From JANMJD01 sp963847945 (GTDB lineage: Bacteria; Actinomycetota; Acidimicrobiia; Acidimicrobiales; Ilumatobacteraceae): a stretch of DNA of 64,000 nt. Position numbers and translations under genes: made by a program. Of the stretch, positions 9,205 to 18,104 are shown piece after piece; positions within the stretch are counted from its first letter, which is position 1, and each line of letters starts with the position of its first letter. Under the pieces are notes generated by a model. The model worked only from the letters and a program-made list of their open reading frames with translations, did not search any database and had not been told where the DNA came from. The stretch lies in assembly GCA_963847945.1 (NCBI GenBank), contig CAWKBX010000012.1, forward strand, positions 62,001 to 126,000. The letters are read 5' to 3'.

Positions 9205-9753
9205 ATGAAAGTTACCGAAAGCGATGTCATCGCCGGGGTCTACCTGGTTGAGCCCGCCATCCATGGCGACCAGCGGGGAATGTTCATCGAGACGTATCGG
9301 CGCGAGTGGTTCCCGAACGGTCGCGAAATGATCCAGGGCAACCGCGCCAACCGCCAGCGTGGTGCTGTCGTCGGTCTGCACTATCACATGCATCAGGCCG
9401 ACTACTGGTACGTGCCGTTCGGAACGGCGCGCGTCGTCCTGCATGACTTGCGCGAGGGCGGCCCAACCGATGGGGCCACGCTCTGCCTCGAACTCTCCGG
9501 CGAGAACCATCACGGTCTGTTCATTCCACCCGGACTCGCCCACGGATTCGCGGCCCTGACCGACATGACCATCACCTACCTTGTCGATGGCTACTACAAT
9601 CCGGCCGACGAACTGGGAGTGGCCTGGGATGACCCGGCCATCGCCGGTGATTGGGGCGTCGACGACCCCGTTCTATCAGAACGAGACAAAGCCAATCCCT
9701 TGCGCTCCGATCTCCCCGCCGGCCGCCGTCCCTATTGGCCGATGCGCACCTGA
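9205..9753 (+). CDS. rfbC: dTDP-4-dehydrorhamnose 3,5-epimerase-like protein
   Basis: The protein has 182 residues, the normal size of RmlC. The cupin pattern is visible: DQRGMFIETYRREWF near the start, RGAVVGLHYHMHQADYWYVPFG carrying the active-site His-type residues, and IPPGLAHGFAALTDMTITYLVDGYYNP. RmlC epimerises carbon 3 and 5 of the dTDP-keto sugar on the way to dTDP-L-rhamnose. ATG at 9205 is chosen for the GGAGTG ribosome site just upstream. The rmlA, rmlB and rmlD genes are not in the window, so the donor pathway must be completed elsewhere, or this enzyme serves another deoxysugar. Confidence 0.8.
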   Translation: MKVTESDVIAGVYLVEPAIHGDQRGMFIETYRREWFPNGREMIQGNRANRQRGAVVGLHYHMHQADYWYVPFGTARVVLHDLREGGPTDGATLCLELSGENHHGLFIPPGLAHGFAALTDMTITYLVDGYYNPADELGVAWDDPAIAGDWGVDDPVLSERDKANPLRSDLPAGRRPYWPMRT

Positions 9754-10185
9754 TCCTTGGGGAGCGAGCTGCCCGATCCCTGTGGTCGTCCAGCACCCAA
9801 CGTCGGGCTATCAGGCGCAGCACGGCCATCCCCGACCCAGGCGGAGTAGCGATGGCCTGAATTGCCGAGCGCGTGCGGGCAATCGGCTGAGGCCGGGCAG
9901 GCATCCCCACTGACTGAGGTCACCGCCGAGGCATTCAATATCACCGCCGTCGGGCAGAGCCGATGCATGCATCACCGATTTCGCCTGCGGATCCACCCAG
10001 CCGAACGCATTGAGCCTCGGCTTCCGGGCGGGCCGACGGTGGCGAACACCGTGATCAGCAGCCTCGGCTCGAATCGCACGAACGCCACGTTTGTATCTAC
10101 ACAAGCACCAGCGTCGACCTCATCGTCAACCTCATCGTCGACGGCCAAGGCGTCCTCCCCGTCATCTGACAATACGAGGGCCGGT
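9754..10185. other. 432-bp gap without a supportable gene
   Basis: Short open frames exist on both strands but have no recognisable motif, ribosome site or consistent codon use. A 12-bp tandem repeat of CCTCATCGTC-type sequence lies near 10120-10145. It may be degenerate remains of a gene downstream of the acyltransferase on the minus strand. Confidence 0.5.
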
Positions 10186-11283
10186 TCACGACGGGCGGCG
10201 ACGCATCGAGGCAACTCGGTTCCGAATCGGACTCTCGACGGCGTAGTAGGACAGGGCGGCCACTACGACGGTCGACAGCGCGGCGACCGCGAGCGGGAGA
10301 TTGCGGCTTGACCGCTGGCCGAGCGACGTCTTGTCGATGACCACCAGGAGGGGATAGTGCCAGAGATAGATGCCGTAGGACAGTCGCCCCACCCACACCA
10401 AGACAGGCAGCCTCAAGACCGCATTCCACCGTGACGGTTGAAGTGCCCAACAGATCAGGAGAGCGAAGCCGAGCGTGACAGCAAGAAATCCGCCGCGGGT
10501 AGTAGCGGGCATCCGTCCACATCGTCGACGTCAGCAAAAAGCCGAACGCGGCAAGGATCGGCACAATGGCCATCCGGGAGAACCCGCCTATCCAGTGAGA
10601 CCTGAGCGAACTCCCGACCGGGGCGATTGCCGCCAAGCAACATCCTCCCATCAGGGCGATCGCCCCGTGGGTATCCGTCGAGTTGTACAGGACCAGCGCG
10701 TCTTCACCGATCGCGGACCGAATCGCGGGAGTCGCGGTAGCCCCTGCCAGAACGACGATCGAGCCCGTCCGCACCCACCTGTATCCTCCGCGTCGGAAGA
10801 GGCAGACGAACAGAATTGGCCACACCATGTAGAACTGTTCTTCAACAGAAAGCGACCACGCATGGTTCAACCACGATGAGTGGCCATACGCTCTCATCCA
10901 GTTCATCGCATATAGCAAGGTACCGAGGATCGCGACGGCAACGTTTTCGCCGACCCTGAGTCGTCAACCAGGGCCCGGTAAATCGCGATGACCACGCAGA
11001 GAACGACAACGGCTGGAAGCAGCCGGGCCAATCGCCGCACATAAAACGAAGAGAGAATTCCGTCGTCTTCGGTCCAAAAGTTTTCCAGCAGTAGGCGCGT
11101 GATCAGGAATCCGCTGAGTACAAAGAACAGATCAACTCCGAGAAAACCACCCTGTAAGAGCTTCTCGTGAGGGAAGTAGTGAACGAGCACCACTGCCACG
11201 ACAGCAAAGGCCCGGAGACCATCAAGCTCCGGTCGATAGCCGAGCCTCTGGGCGAACTCAACATCCGGATCGAAAGCCAGCAC
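10186..11283 (-). CDS. Acyltransferase 3 (OafA/YrhL type), two frameshifts
   Basis: Three frames together encode one integral membrane acyltransferase of about 365 residues. The first piece has YRPELDGLRAFAVVAVVLVHYF and GVDLFFVLSGFLITRLL, the family signature with its conserved Arg and His. Near 10945-10955 it shifts to the piece with WSLSVEEQFYMVWP, and near 10495 to the last piece with SYGIYLWHYPLLVVID and the final membrane helices. The family moves acetyl or other acyl groups across the membrane onto surface sugars. All signature motifs are intact, so the breaks may be assembly errors. It is the last of three minus-strand genes. Confidence 0.75.
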
Positions 11284-11402
11284 CGAGGCAGGTTACTCGC
11301 GCTGGTTGCTCTGCAACGTTGACAACGTCCGCCACCGACGATGGCCAACACGTCGCACAGGTGCGCAGGAACTCAGGGCTCCGCCCTCGGCTCGTCGAGC
11401 GC

Positions 11403-12923
11403 TCAACCAAGTGGGCATGTCGGATCAGGCAGGTACGCGACGAGACCGCCGTGGATCTGACGCTCATAGCACGACAGTGGGAGCGTGAGAACCGTCGGAT
11501 TCTCGTTCCAACTCCAGAATACAAACGCCACCAACAAGGGTGGGGTCCGCTCGGCTCGTCGTTGATACTCCGGATAGCGCACCGGGTCGGGGGCGACCAC
11601 CGCACTGGGCATCTCGCCGTCGCTGACATAGGTAATCGGCAGAACGGCCCAATAGTTCCCGGCTATCGCCCTCATCCCCGCGTCCTGAACGGAGTACAAC
11701 ACCGAGTAGTAGTCACCGTTGGGGTCGTCCCACGTTCGTCCGACCATGCGATCGATCGACGGAACGACCAGGCCGATCAACCACATGCCGACGACGATGA
11801 CACCGCCAACCCATGTGATCTCAGTACCTGGGCGAACTCGGCCACGACGGATCCAGGCCGCGAAACCGCCTATCCCCGCTCCGAGACAGGCAAAGAACGG
11901 CACCGCCATCACCACTCCGTAGCGACCGTCCTCGACGTAGCCCAGGGCCGAGAATGCGGCCATCGCCGGCCAGACGGACACGCAAGTCACCGCCAGCAGA
12001 CGTCCGCCGGGATTGGCCCGCCATAGCCGCACCGCTCCGCCTCCCGCAATGGCGAGCACAAGGACGAGCGCGGCAATACTTCCGATTGGCCCGAACGTCC
12101 AACGGTCTCCGTGCTCATTCAAGACCCCGAGATCTCGGGTCAACATTCCAGAGAAGAGTCGACCGAGACGGACGAGATACGTTCCCCGACTGCTGTCCGC
12201 GACGTCTCCTCTGAAGGATGGGTACCCGTGCCGAACGTTCCAAGCCAGCCAGGGCAGATTGAGGAGCAGGGCGCCCGTTGCGGCAGGCAGCCACCAAGTG
12301 CGCCAATGCCGCCGGCGACGAAGGCCGACCATGATCACCGCGGGGGTGATCACCGCCAGGTACATCGGGTGGACATACACCCCGAGCCCACAGACGAGTC
12401 CGGCCCAGAAGGCCGTTCGGGCACCTGCCCCGTCCGGTTCAATCGCCTTGATCAGCGCCGTCAGGGCTATCGCGACGATCAACATTCCCCCGGCGTATGC
12501 CAAGTAAGAACGCGTCGAGATGATCAAGAGCGCGCCCGGAGCAAGCCACAACATCGACGCCCCGACTGCCGCGGTCACTGGCTCGATGACCCGGCGACCA
12601 AGGCGATACAGCGCGACACTCGCCAGAGCCCACAGCGTGATCGGCAAGATCTTGAGCGCAACGATTCGACCGCCGAAGACCGCCGCAACCGGAGCAAACA
12701 GGTAGCTCTCAAGATTGGCGGTGTAAGCGTTCCCTGGAATAACGACGTCGAGTCGGCCATGCAGTGCCTCGAAAGCGCCGAGCCCGGTCACTGCTTCGTC
12801 AGCGTTCAGATAGCCCCACCATGTCTCCAGGATCCACCATCGCAGTGCAACCCCAACGAGCAGGAGAACGGCGCTGATCAGCACCGAGCGGCGCCGAGCG
12901 TTCAGGAGTTGCACCCACCTCAT
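11403..12923 (-). CDS. GT39-like integral membrane glycosyltransferase
   Basis: The protein has 506 residues, with an N-terminal hydrophobic segment, a periplasmic loop with NADEAVTGLGAFEALHG (acidic residues where GT-C enzymes bind lipid-phosphate sugars), about nine further membrane segments and a C-terminal periplasmic tail. GT-C enzymes of this sort transfer a sugar from polyprenyl phosphate outside the membrane. It starts three bases after the stop of the WbdD-like gene, which implies one transcript. The donor may come from the DPM-like enzyme at 1238 or 37815 (inference). A remote alternative is a protein mannosyltransferase. Confidence 0.75.
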   Translation of the reverse strand: MRWVQLLNARRRSVLISAVLLLVGVALRWWILETWWGYLNADEAVTGLGAFEALHGRLDVVIPGNAYTANLESYLFAPVAAVFGGRIVALKILPITLWALASVALYRLGRRVIEPVTAAVGASMLWLAPGALLIISTRSYLAYAGGMLIVAIALTALIKAIEPDGAGARTAFWAGLVCGLGVYVHPMYLAVITPAVIMVGLRRRRHWRTWWLPAATGALLLNLPWLAWNVRHGYPSFRGDVADSSRGTYLVRLGRLFSGMLTRDLGVLNEHGDRWTFGPIGSIAALVLVLAIAGGGAVRLWRANPGGRLLAVTCVSVWPAMAAFSALGYVEDGRYGVVMAVPFFACLGAGIGGFAAWIRRGRVRPGTEITWVGGVIVVGMWLIGLVVPSIDRMVGRTWDDPNGDYYSVLYSVQDAGMRAIAGNYWAVLPITYVSDGEMPSAVVAPDPVRYPEYQRRAERTPPLLVAFVFWSWNENPTVLTLPLSCYERQIHGGLVAYLPDPTCPLG

Positions 12924-12926
12924 CGG

Positions 12927-15131
12927 CTATGGCTCACGCGGCTGCAGGGTCGCTCCCACGGGGCTGTCGGCCTCCAGCGCTTTGCCGGAAATTGCACGGG
13001 CCACTCGAGTCAACTTGGGTAGCGACCGTTCGTTGTCGAGGCGGGCGTGAAACGCCTGGTTGGCGGAGATCTGGACCGCGAGTTGCTCCTCCAAGTCAGC
13101 GACGCGACTACGCAGTTCACGATGCTGACTGTCGCTCGTCTCGAGTTGCTGTTCCACCGCAATCAGCGCATCACGAAGCTCGATGACATCACGGGTTGAG
13201 TGATCAAGGGCGGCGCGTAACTCACGTTCGTTCGACTGCTGGGTTCGGATCGCTTCGACCAGTTCAACGACGTCGTGTTCGCGCTGACGCTGGAATTCGG
13301 CGGCCTGCAGCAGGGCCGCCTCCCTCTCCTCGATTGCCGCGTGCATCAAGGTATTCGCGTCGAACAGCTCCACGACCCTTCCTTCGAGCCGCCCCGCGTC
13401 GCAGCGAAGTTCATCGACATCTTGACTGAGGCGCAAGACTTCGCCGGCTGACCGCTCCAACTCGACACGCAATTCGGGTGCCGTAGGGGCTCTCGGCACT
13501 TGGGCAGTCTCCGACTGCTCAAACTCCTGCCGGGTCTCCGCCGGGTCGGCTCCCGTGACCATGAATTGCAACGCAGCCTCCGCGGACGCGAGCGCGGCGG
13601 TGGACGGTCGAGCGTCGATGCCAGCCAGATCAGCAAGAAGCTGAGCCACGGTCCCCACCGTTGGCGCCAGCATCGGCAGCTGCCAACCTCCGAGTACGGC
13701 GCGAACAGCGAAGGAGTACAACGCTCGGGAGGTCACCAGTTCGAAGTCGACACCACCGCGGGCGACGATCTCCGTGTCGATGAAGTAGAGCTGTGACCCG
13801 GACACAACGAAGTTGTCCAGATTTGCGTCGAGAAGGTTCCCGGGGAGCGCTCGCTGCGAATCAACTGGGAGAAAGGGATGGCTGACCCCGGCTGGCGGCG
13901 AGAACGCCTGCCGCTCAAGATGGGCCCGCCAGAAGCTGAGCAAATCGGCCGCCTGATCGAGTTGACCGGCACTCAACGCCTTGGCCAACAGCAAGTCGAG
14001 CGGCTCTCCATCGATCACCTGCTCCGTCGCCGCCGTTCCATTCGTCAACCAGGCGTCGACGGGTTCGTCACCTGGCGTATGGACCGGCCCCACGACAAGG
14101 CCGAGCTCCCAATCGGCACCCCGGCGGCGCAACGATCTCGTTCGCCGCCACGCGCGTCGACGCTCCCCGCTGAAGATCCAAGCCTGGTCCTCATCCGTCG
14201 ACTCGATGTGGGAGTCGTCCTTGCGAGCGACAACCAGATATGAGTTGGCTACCTCCCAACCGACTCCAGACCGCAACATCAGGCCGTGCGCCGCTCGGCT
14301 GTTCGCAACCAGGCGTGGTGATCCGAACCGATCGACGACCGGGTCGCGGACGAACCGATCGATCGTGTGCAGGCCTGCTGCACTCTTGTACATCGACTGC
14401 GGGAACATCCGCGTCGGGAAGTGATGGTCGGGAAACACGGCCTGCCAGCTTCGAAGGCCAAAGCCAGCACTCTTCAACCGATCATCGATCTGCGCGTAGG
14501 TGAGGTCAGGTGCACCTCCACTGCGCTGCATCGCTTCCAATCCGATCCACGCGGCCTCTGCGCGTTCATCGGCATACCCGAGCAGACCGCGCAGCCCCAC
14601 CTGATTTGAGAACGCAATAGCCAAGGTTCCGTGCACGGCCAGGTGGGAGACACACGCCAGTGCCGTGGCGAGTGGATCCCACCATGGGGATTCGCGACGC
14701 AACCCGTCACGACCGGCAACGACGCACACCAGGTCGAACGGCTCGGACGCGGCGATCTCGGTGGCAACCGAGTCCTCGATGTTGGAGACGACTGTCACGT
14801 TGTCCAAGTCACGACACCGGTCGGCGGCCGCAGCCGCACTCAGTGGTGTGGGATCGACGGCGAGAACGGACCGACAACGCTCCCCCAAAGCCCGGGCAAG
14901 CGCCCCAAAATCGCTCGCCACGCAGACGACACGCTGCCTCGGGCCGAGATCCAGCGGCGCGAGGATCTGGCTCCGCTGGGAAGAGAACGCAAGACGCGAC
15001 AGTGGCGATCGGATCGCTCGACGCAACTCGTCCGACCCGTCAGTGAGGTCAGCGGCACCCTTGATCGTCTCGTGGATCGCTCGGCGCTCGATGTCGTGCG
15101 GCCACTCGATTCCTAGGGCATTCGGCGTCAT
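12927..15131 (-). CDS. WbdD-like methyltransferase / kinase-like / coiled-coil protein
   Basis: The protein has 734 residues from ATG 15131, which has a GGAG ribosome site seven bases upstream; the frame extends to 15188 without one. Three parts are visible. A Rossmann methyltransferase-like domain covers about 60-260 (VVCVASDFGALARAL, then AVDP). A kinase-like domain at about 340-480 has GNLLDANLDNFVV (431-443) where kinases have the catalytic loop and YFIDTE (449-454) in place of DFG. An almost continuous coiled coil covers about 550-700. This is the domain order of WbdD, which caps O-antigen chains by phosphorylation and methylation while its coiled coil sets chain length. The motifs are degenerate, so activity is unproven. 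Confidence 0.6.
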   Translation of the reverse strand: MTPNALGIEWPHDIERRAIHETIKGAADLTDGSDELRRAIRSPLSRLAFSSQRSQILAPLDLGPRQRVVCVASDFGALARALGERCRSVLAVDPTPLSAAAAADRCRDLDNVTVVSNIEDSVATEIAASEPFDLVCVVAGRDGLRRESPWWDPLATALACVSHLAVHGTLAIAFSNQVGLRGLLGYADERAEAAWIGLEAMQRSGGAPDLTYAQIDDRLKSAGFGLRSWQAVFPDHHFPTRMFPQSMYKSAAGLHTIDRFVRDPVVDRFGSPRLVANSRAAHGLMLRSGVGWEVANSYLVVARKDDSHIESTDEDQAWIFSGERRRAWRRTRSLRRRGADWELGLVVGPVHTPGDEPVDAWLTNGTAATEQVIDGEPLDLLLAKALSAGQLDQAADLLSFWRAHLERQAFSPPAGVSHPFLPVDSQRALPGNLLDANLDNFVVSGSQLYFIDTEIVARGGVDFELVTSRALYSFAVRAVLGGWQLPMLAPTVGTVAQLLADLAGIDARPSTAALASAEAALQFMVTGADPAETRQEFEQSETAQVPRAPTAPELRVELERSAGEVLRLSQDVDELRCDAGRLEGRVVELFDANTLMHAAIEEREAALLQAAEFQRQREHDVVELVEAIRTQQSNERELRAALDHSTRDVIELRDALIAVEQQLETSDSQHRELRSRVADLEEQLAVQISANQAFHARLDNERSLPKLTRVARAISGKALEADSPVGATLQPREP

Positions 15132-15257
15132 TCGTTCACTCCGAAGTCGAGTGTAGATGCCCGTCACCTCAAGCAGGGCGCTCGGCATTCAACTGGGCCC
15201 GGCGCTGCCCGAGCGTGCAACCGACACGTTGCGCCCTATCGAACCAGGGCCGCAAGG

Positions 15258-15263
15258 TAGTGT
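15258..15263 (+). promoter_or_regulatory. -10-like hexamer kept from the parental block
   Basis: TAGTGT ends ten bases before the ATG of the remnant at 15274. The intact paralogue at 27598 has TAGTAT at exactly the same distance. Conservation in both copies suggests a real promoter giving a very short leader. It may drive the operon that starts at 15535. Confidence 0.4.
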
Positions 15264-15273
15264 CAACTGTCAC

Positions 15274-15384
15274 ATGCTCTCAACGCTTCAGATCCAGACG
15301 TCCCTGCGAGGCAATACGCGCACCGACGGGTCGACCCACATCGAAGCAATGGCCGCTGTCAAGCTGCTGCGTTCGGTTCGTTGA
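15274..15384 (+). pseudogene. Fused ends of two glycosyltransferase genes
   Basis: The first 29 codons align without gaps to the start of the GT2 gene at 27598 (MLSTLQIQT, then NTR and MAA in register). The last seven codons and stop (KLLRSVR) align to the end of the GT gene finishing at 30074 (KLLRRGR). Everything between, about 2.4 kb in the intact block, is absent. The 36-codon product has no domain. See also the acyltransferase scar that follows. Confidence 0.75.
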
Positions 15385-15387
15385 CAA

Positions 15388-15530
15388 ATGCCCGACGAAG
15401 CCGCGATTCTTGGACGAGTCCACGTCCCTCCGCTCGACACCACCTTGTCGAGAACCCATTCATGTCAGCGAGGACACCACCAGCCGACGCCCGGCTCCCC
15501 GCCCTGACCGAGTCGATAGCGAGCGCATAG
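15388..15530 (+). pseudogene. Acyltransferase-3 scar: start and end only
   Basis: About 18 codons match the start of the acyltransferase at 30078 (LGRVHVPPLDT is identical). From 15444 the last 29 codons match its end (LVENPFMS against LVEKPFMS) with the same length and stop. The two parts are out of frame and about 1.1 kb is missing. The spacing TAGAACCATG to the next start codon is identical in both places. Confidence 0.8.
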
Positions 15531-15534
15531 AACC

Positions 15535-17085
15535 ATGAATGCAGCCTCGGCGCCACCAGCGCACGTACCGCGGAACGGGCCATGCGTGTGCACCATGCTG
15601 TACGCCGCCGCGATGGCGGCCCCAAACAAGGCAGCGATTGTGTCGGGGCCGAGGCGTGTCACCTACCGCGAACTGGCTGGACTCGCAGCCATCGTCAGTG
15701 AACGGCTCCTCGCATCGAAAGTCTGCCGGGGTGATCGGGTCGCCGTTTGCGGAACCAACTCGGTTGAGGTGTGCGCAGCGTTCTTCGCAATTCTCGACGT
15801 TGGGGCAATAGCTGTCGTCATCGATCCCGCGAGCACGAGTGACAGGGTGGCGACGATCCTGGCCGATTGCACGCCTACCGTCTCGCTGCTGGGTGACGGT
15901 GGAGCAGCTCTCAATGCAACCACCCATGAATCCCGCCGAGGTCACACGACGATTCCAATCGATATGCCGCTCGACACCGCGTGCCGTACCGTCGCCCGCT
16001 CCCCGGCTCCTGAAGCTTGCGACGACGATCTCGCTGCGATCATCTATACCTCGGGCAGTACCGGCGCACCCAAGGGGGTGATGCTGACACATCGGAATAT
16101 GAATGCGGCGAAGGACTCAATCTGCACATACTTACAGATGCAATCGAGCGACGTGGTGCTGTGCGCGCTCCCGCTCGCGTTCGACTATGGACTGTATCAA
16201 CTCGTTCTGAGCGTTCACCATCAGGCGACGCTCGTTCTCGAACGCTCATTTCACATGCCTTGGCAGTTCTGCAAGTTAATCGAGCAGGAGCGAGTTACTA
16301 TATTACCTGTCATACCGACGATGTTGTCGGTGCTCGACCGCCTCAACAACGGGCGCCTCGGGAATCTGTCGACTGTCCGGACTATCACCAGCACTGCTGC
16401 GACGTTGTCGGTGAATCATATCGAGATTGCCCGTCGGCTTTTTGTCAACGCTGAAGTGTTTTCGATGTATGGCCTCACCGAATGCAAGCGCTGCACCTTT
16501 GTTCCACCATCCGAGCTAGATCGCAAGCGGGGAAGTGTTGGCATCCCGATTCCCCACACCGAGATGTGGGCCGTTGACCCGGGCGGCAACCGCGTCGATG
16601 ACTTCGAGATCGGCGAACTGATTGTGCGTGGAGCAACCGTTATGACGGGCTACTGGGGACGACCAGTCGAAACCGCAGCCGTCTTGCGACCTGGGCCGAC
16701 TCCCGGTGAGCTCGTTCTGCTCACCGGTGATCTTGGCTACCTCGACGATGAGGGCTATGTGTATCTCACTGGCCGGATCGACGACGTTGTCAAGGTCCGG
16801 GGCCACAAGGTCGCTCCGGCCGAGATTGAGAGCGTCGCACAGAGTATCGATGGCGTCGCGGATGCCGCTGTACTCGTCGAGTCAGATGAGCTACTCGGCC
16901 ACTCGTTGCGCCTTGTCATCGTGCCTACCGCGGCGGCCGCCCCGAACATCGTCCAGTTGATCTCACTCTGCAGGAGCGAGCTGACCGGCCGACTCGAGTC
17001 CTACAAGGTTCCGGCGACGATCGAATCGCGGCCATCACTTCCCCGAACGTCGCACGGCAAACTGCGGAGGTCTGACATTGGCTGA
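15535..17085 (+). CDS. ANL-superfamily adenylating ligase
   Basis: The protein has 516 residues. The phosphate-binding A3 motif YTSGSTGAPKGV is at 171-182, SMYGLTECKR at the A5 position, LLTGDLGYLDDEG (A7), GRIDDVVKVRGHKVAPAEIE (A8) and the catalytic lysine in SHGKLRR (K509). It should activate a carboxylic acid as an acyl-adenylate and load a thiol, most simply the free carrier protein at 17850. The first ~11 codons resemble the start of the coiled-coil gene at 31351, so the N-terminus seems to be joined to a deletion scar. It is the first gene of the forward operon. Parts near 16090-16500 are more AT-rich than the surroundings, a hint of transfer. Confidence 0.85.
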   Translation: MNAASAPPAHVPRNGPCVCTMLYAAAMAAPNKAAIVSGPRRVTYRELAGLAAIVSERLLASKVCRGDRVAVCGTNSVEVCAAFFAILDVGAIAVVIDPASTSDRVATILADCTPTVSLLGDGGAALNATTHESRRGHTTIPIDMPLDTACRTVARSPAPEACDDDLAAIIYTSGSTGAPKGVMLTHRNMNAAKDSICTYLQMQSSDVVLCALPLAFDYGLYQLVLSVHHQATLVLERSFHMPWQFCKLIEQERVTILPVIPTMLSVLDRLNNGRLGNLSTVRTITSTAATLSVNHIEIARRLFVNAEVFSMYGLTECKRCTFVPPSELDRKRGSVGIPIPHTEMWAVDPGGNRVDDFEIGELIVRGATVMTGYWGRPVETAAVLRPGPTPGELVLLTGDLGYLDDEGYVYLTGRIDDVVKVRGHKVAPAEIESVAQSIDGVADAAVLVESDELLGHSLRLVIVPTAAAAPNIVQLISLCRSELTGRLESYKVPATIESRPSLPRTSHGKLRRSDIG

Positions 17086-17845
17086 CCGTCCCACACCGAG
17101 CCTTGCGGCCCAGCTCCGCGGATGGTCCACCCTCAAGCGACTGCATCCAGAGCTACTCGATCTCCAACGCATCGACCTCTTGCGCAGCAGGCCCGTCAAC
17201 GAGCTCCTGGTCGTGGAACACTTGACCGACATCCTGCAGGCGCTTGGGCTCAACGATGAAGGTCTCGACGAGATTCCCGAAACGCTCCATCAGTTCGCCG
17301 GCGGCCTACGTGTTTGGCAGCTGCCGATACAATTTGCACCGTATCTGATCGCGCTCTCTGGCCTTGGAATTCGCTCGTACCTGGAGATCGGCCTTCGCCA
17401 CGGCGGCTCCTTCGTGGTCACCGCAGAGTATCTCAGAGCCGTAAGCACACTGACTATCGCGGTTGGCGTAGACATCATTCCGTGCCCATCTGCGGCGGCT
17501 TATCATGATCTTAACGATACAACCAGATTCGCCTGGATAAATTCCTGTTCTCCTGCATTCGAGCATCTTCTGAACGCGATCTCACCAGTAGATTTGGTAT
17601 TCATCGATTCTCACCACGAGCTCGAACAATGCCGCAGCGAGCTCGAGCAACTCCATGGGCACGCCAATGCGATCGCGGTTCATGACGTGGCAAATCCGCG
17701 CCGCCCCGGCATTGTGCAATCGTGGGCGGAACTCTGTGTCGACGACCGCTATCACTGCATTTCATTTGTCGACCAATACGAGCCCGAGAGGCCGACGATG
17801 GGCATCGGGCTCGCCGTTCGCCGTGAGTTCCTCCGAGAGAAGTAG
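17078..17845 (+). CDS. Class I methyltransferase-like protein (CmcI-type fold)
   Basis: The protein has 255 residues from TTG 17078, which overlaps the ligase stop and has a GGAGG site seven bases upstream, so the rare start is well supported. SYLEIGLRHGGSF resembles motif I, DLVFIDSHHELEQCRSELE the metal-linked acidic motif IV, and AVHDVANP follows. This pattern is seen in cephalosporin-hydroxylase-like and O-methyltransferase-like proteins. Substrate unknown; its place between the ligase and the carrier protein suggests action on the bound acyl group or its sugar acceptor. Confidence 0.65.
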   Translation: MADRPTPSLAAQLRGWSTLKRLHPELLDLQRIDLLRSRPVNELLVVEHLTDILQALGLNDEGLDEIPETLHQFAGGLRVWQLPIQFAPYLIALSGLGIRSYLEIGLRHGGSFVVTAEYLRAVSTLTIAVGVDIIPCPSAAAYHDLNDTTRFAWINSCSPAFEHLLNAISPVDLVFIDSHHELEQCRSELEQLHGHANAIAVHDVANPRRPGIVQSWAELCVDDRYHCISFVDQYEPERPTMGIGLAVRREFLREK

Positions 17846-17849
17846 GACA

Positions 17850-18104
17850 ATGAGTACCACAGTGGCCGCCTTGAAAGCGATTCTTGCTGATGTCAAATTT
17901 GGGACAATTGATCCGAACGATATCTGCGACGACGCTGACATTGTGAACGACATTGGAGTCGATTCTCTGGAACTCCTTCAGTTCATGCTTGAGGTAGAAG
18001 CGCGACTTGCGGTGAGCATCGATTTCGATCGACTTGAGTTCGACCACTTGCGGTCGGTGCGTACCTTTGCGGACTTCCTCGACGACCTACCACCGGCACT
18101 ATGA
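17850..18104 (+). CDS. Acyl carrier protein
   Basis: The protein has 84 residues. DIGVDSLELLQFMLEVE is the phosphopantetheine site with Ser39, followed by the usual second and third helices. It is acidic as expected. It starts four bases after the methyltransferase-like gene and its stop overlaps the next ATG. As a stand-alone carrier beside an adenylating ligase it should hold an activated acyl or amino-acyl group as a thioester. A phosphopantetheinyl transferase is not in the window. Confidence 0.9.
   Translation: MSTTVAALKAILADVKFGTIDPNDICDDADIVNDIGVDSLELLQFMLEVEARLAVSIDFDRLEFDHLRSVRTFADFLDDLPPAL

Noticed and set aside
9572..9910. Minus-strand frame with AIATPPGSGMAVLRL, like the start of MnmE
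   Set aside because: The likeness covers about 15 residues, stops at once, and the frame overlaps rfbC. Treated as chance.
10118..10145. CCTCATCGTC repeats as a possible regulatory or CRISPR-like array
   Set aside because: Only two 12-bp copies with no spacers; best seen as low-complexity sequence in a degenerate gap.
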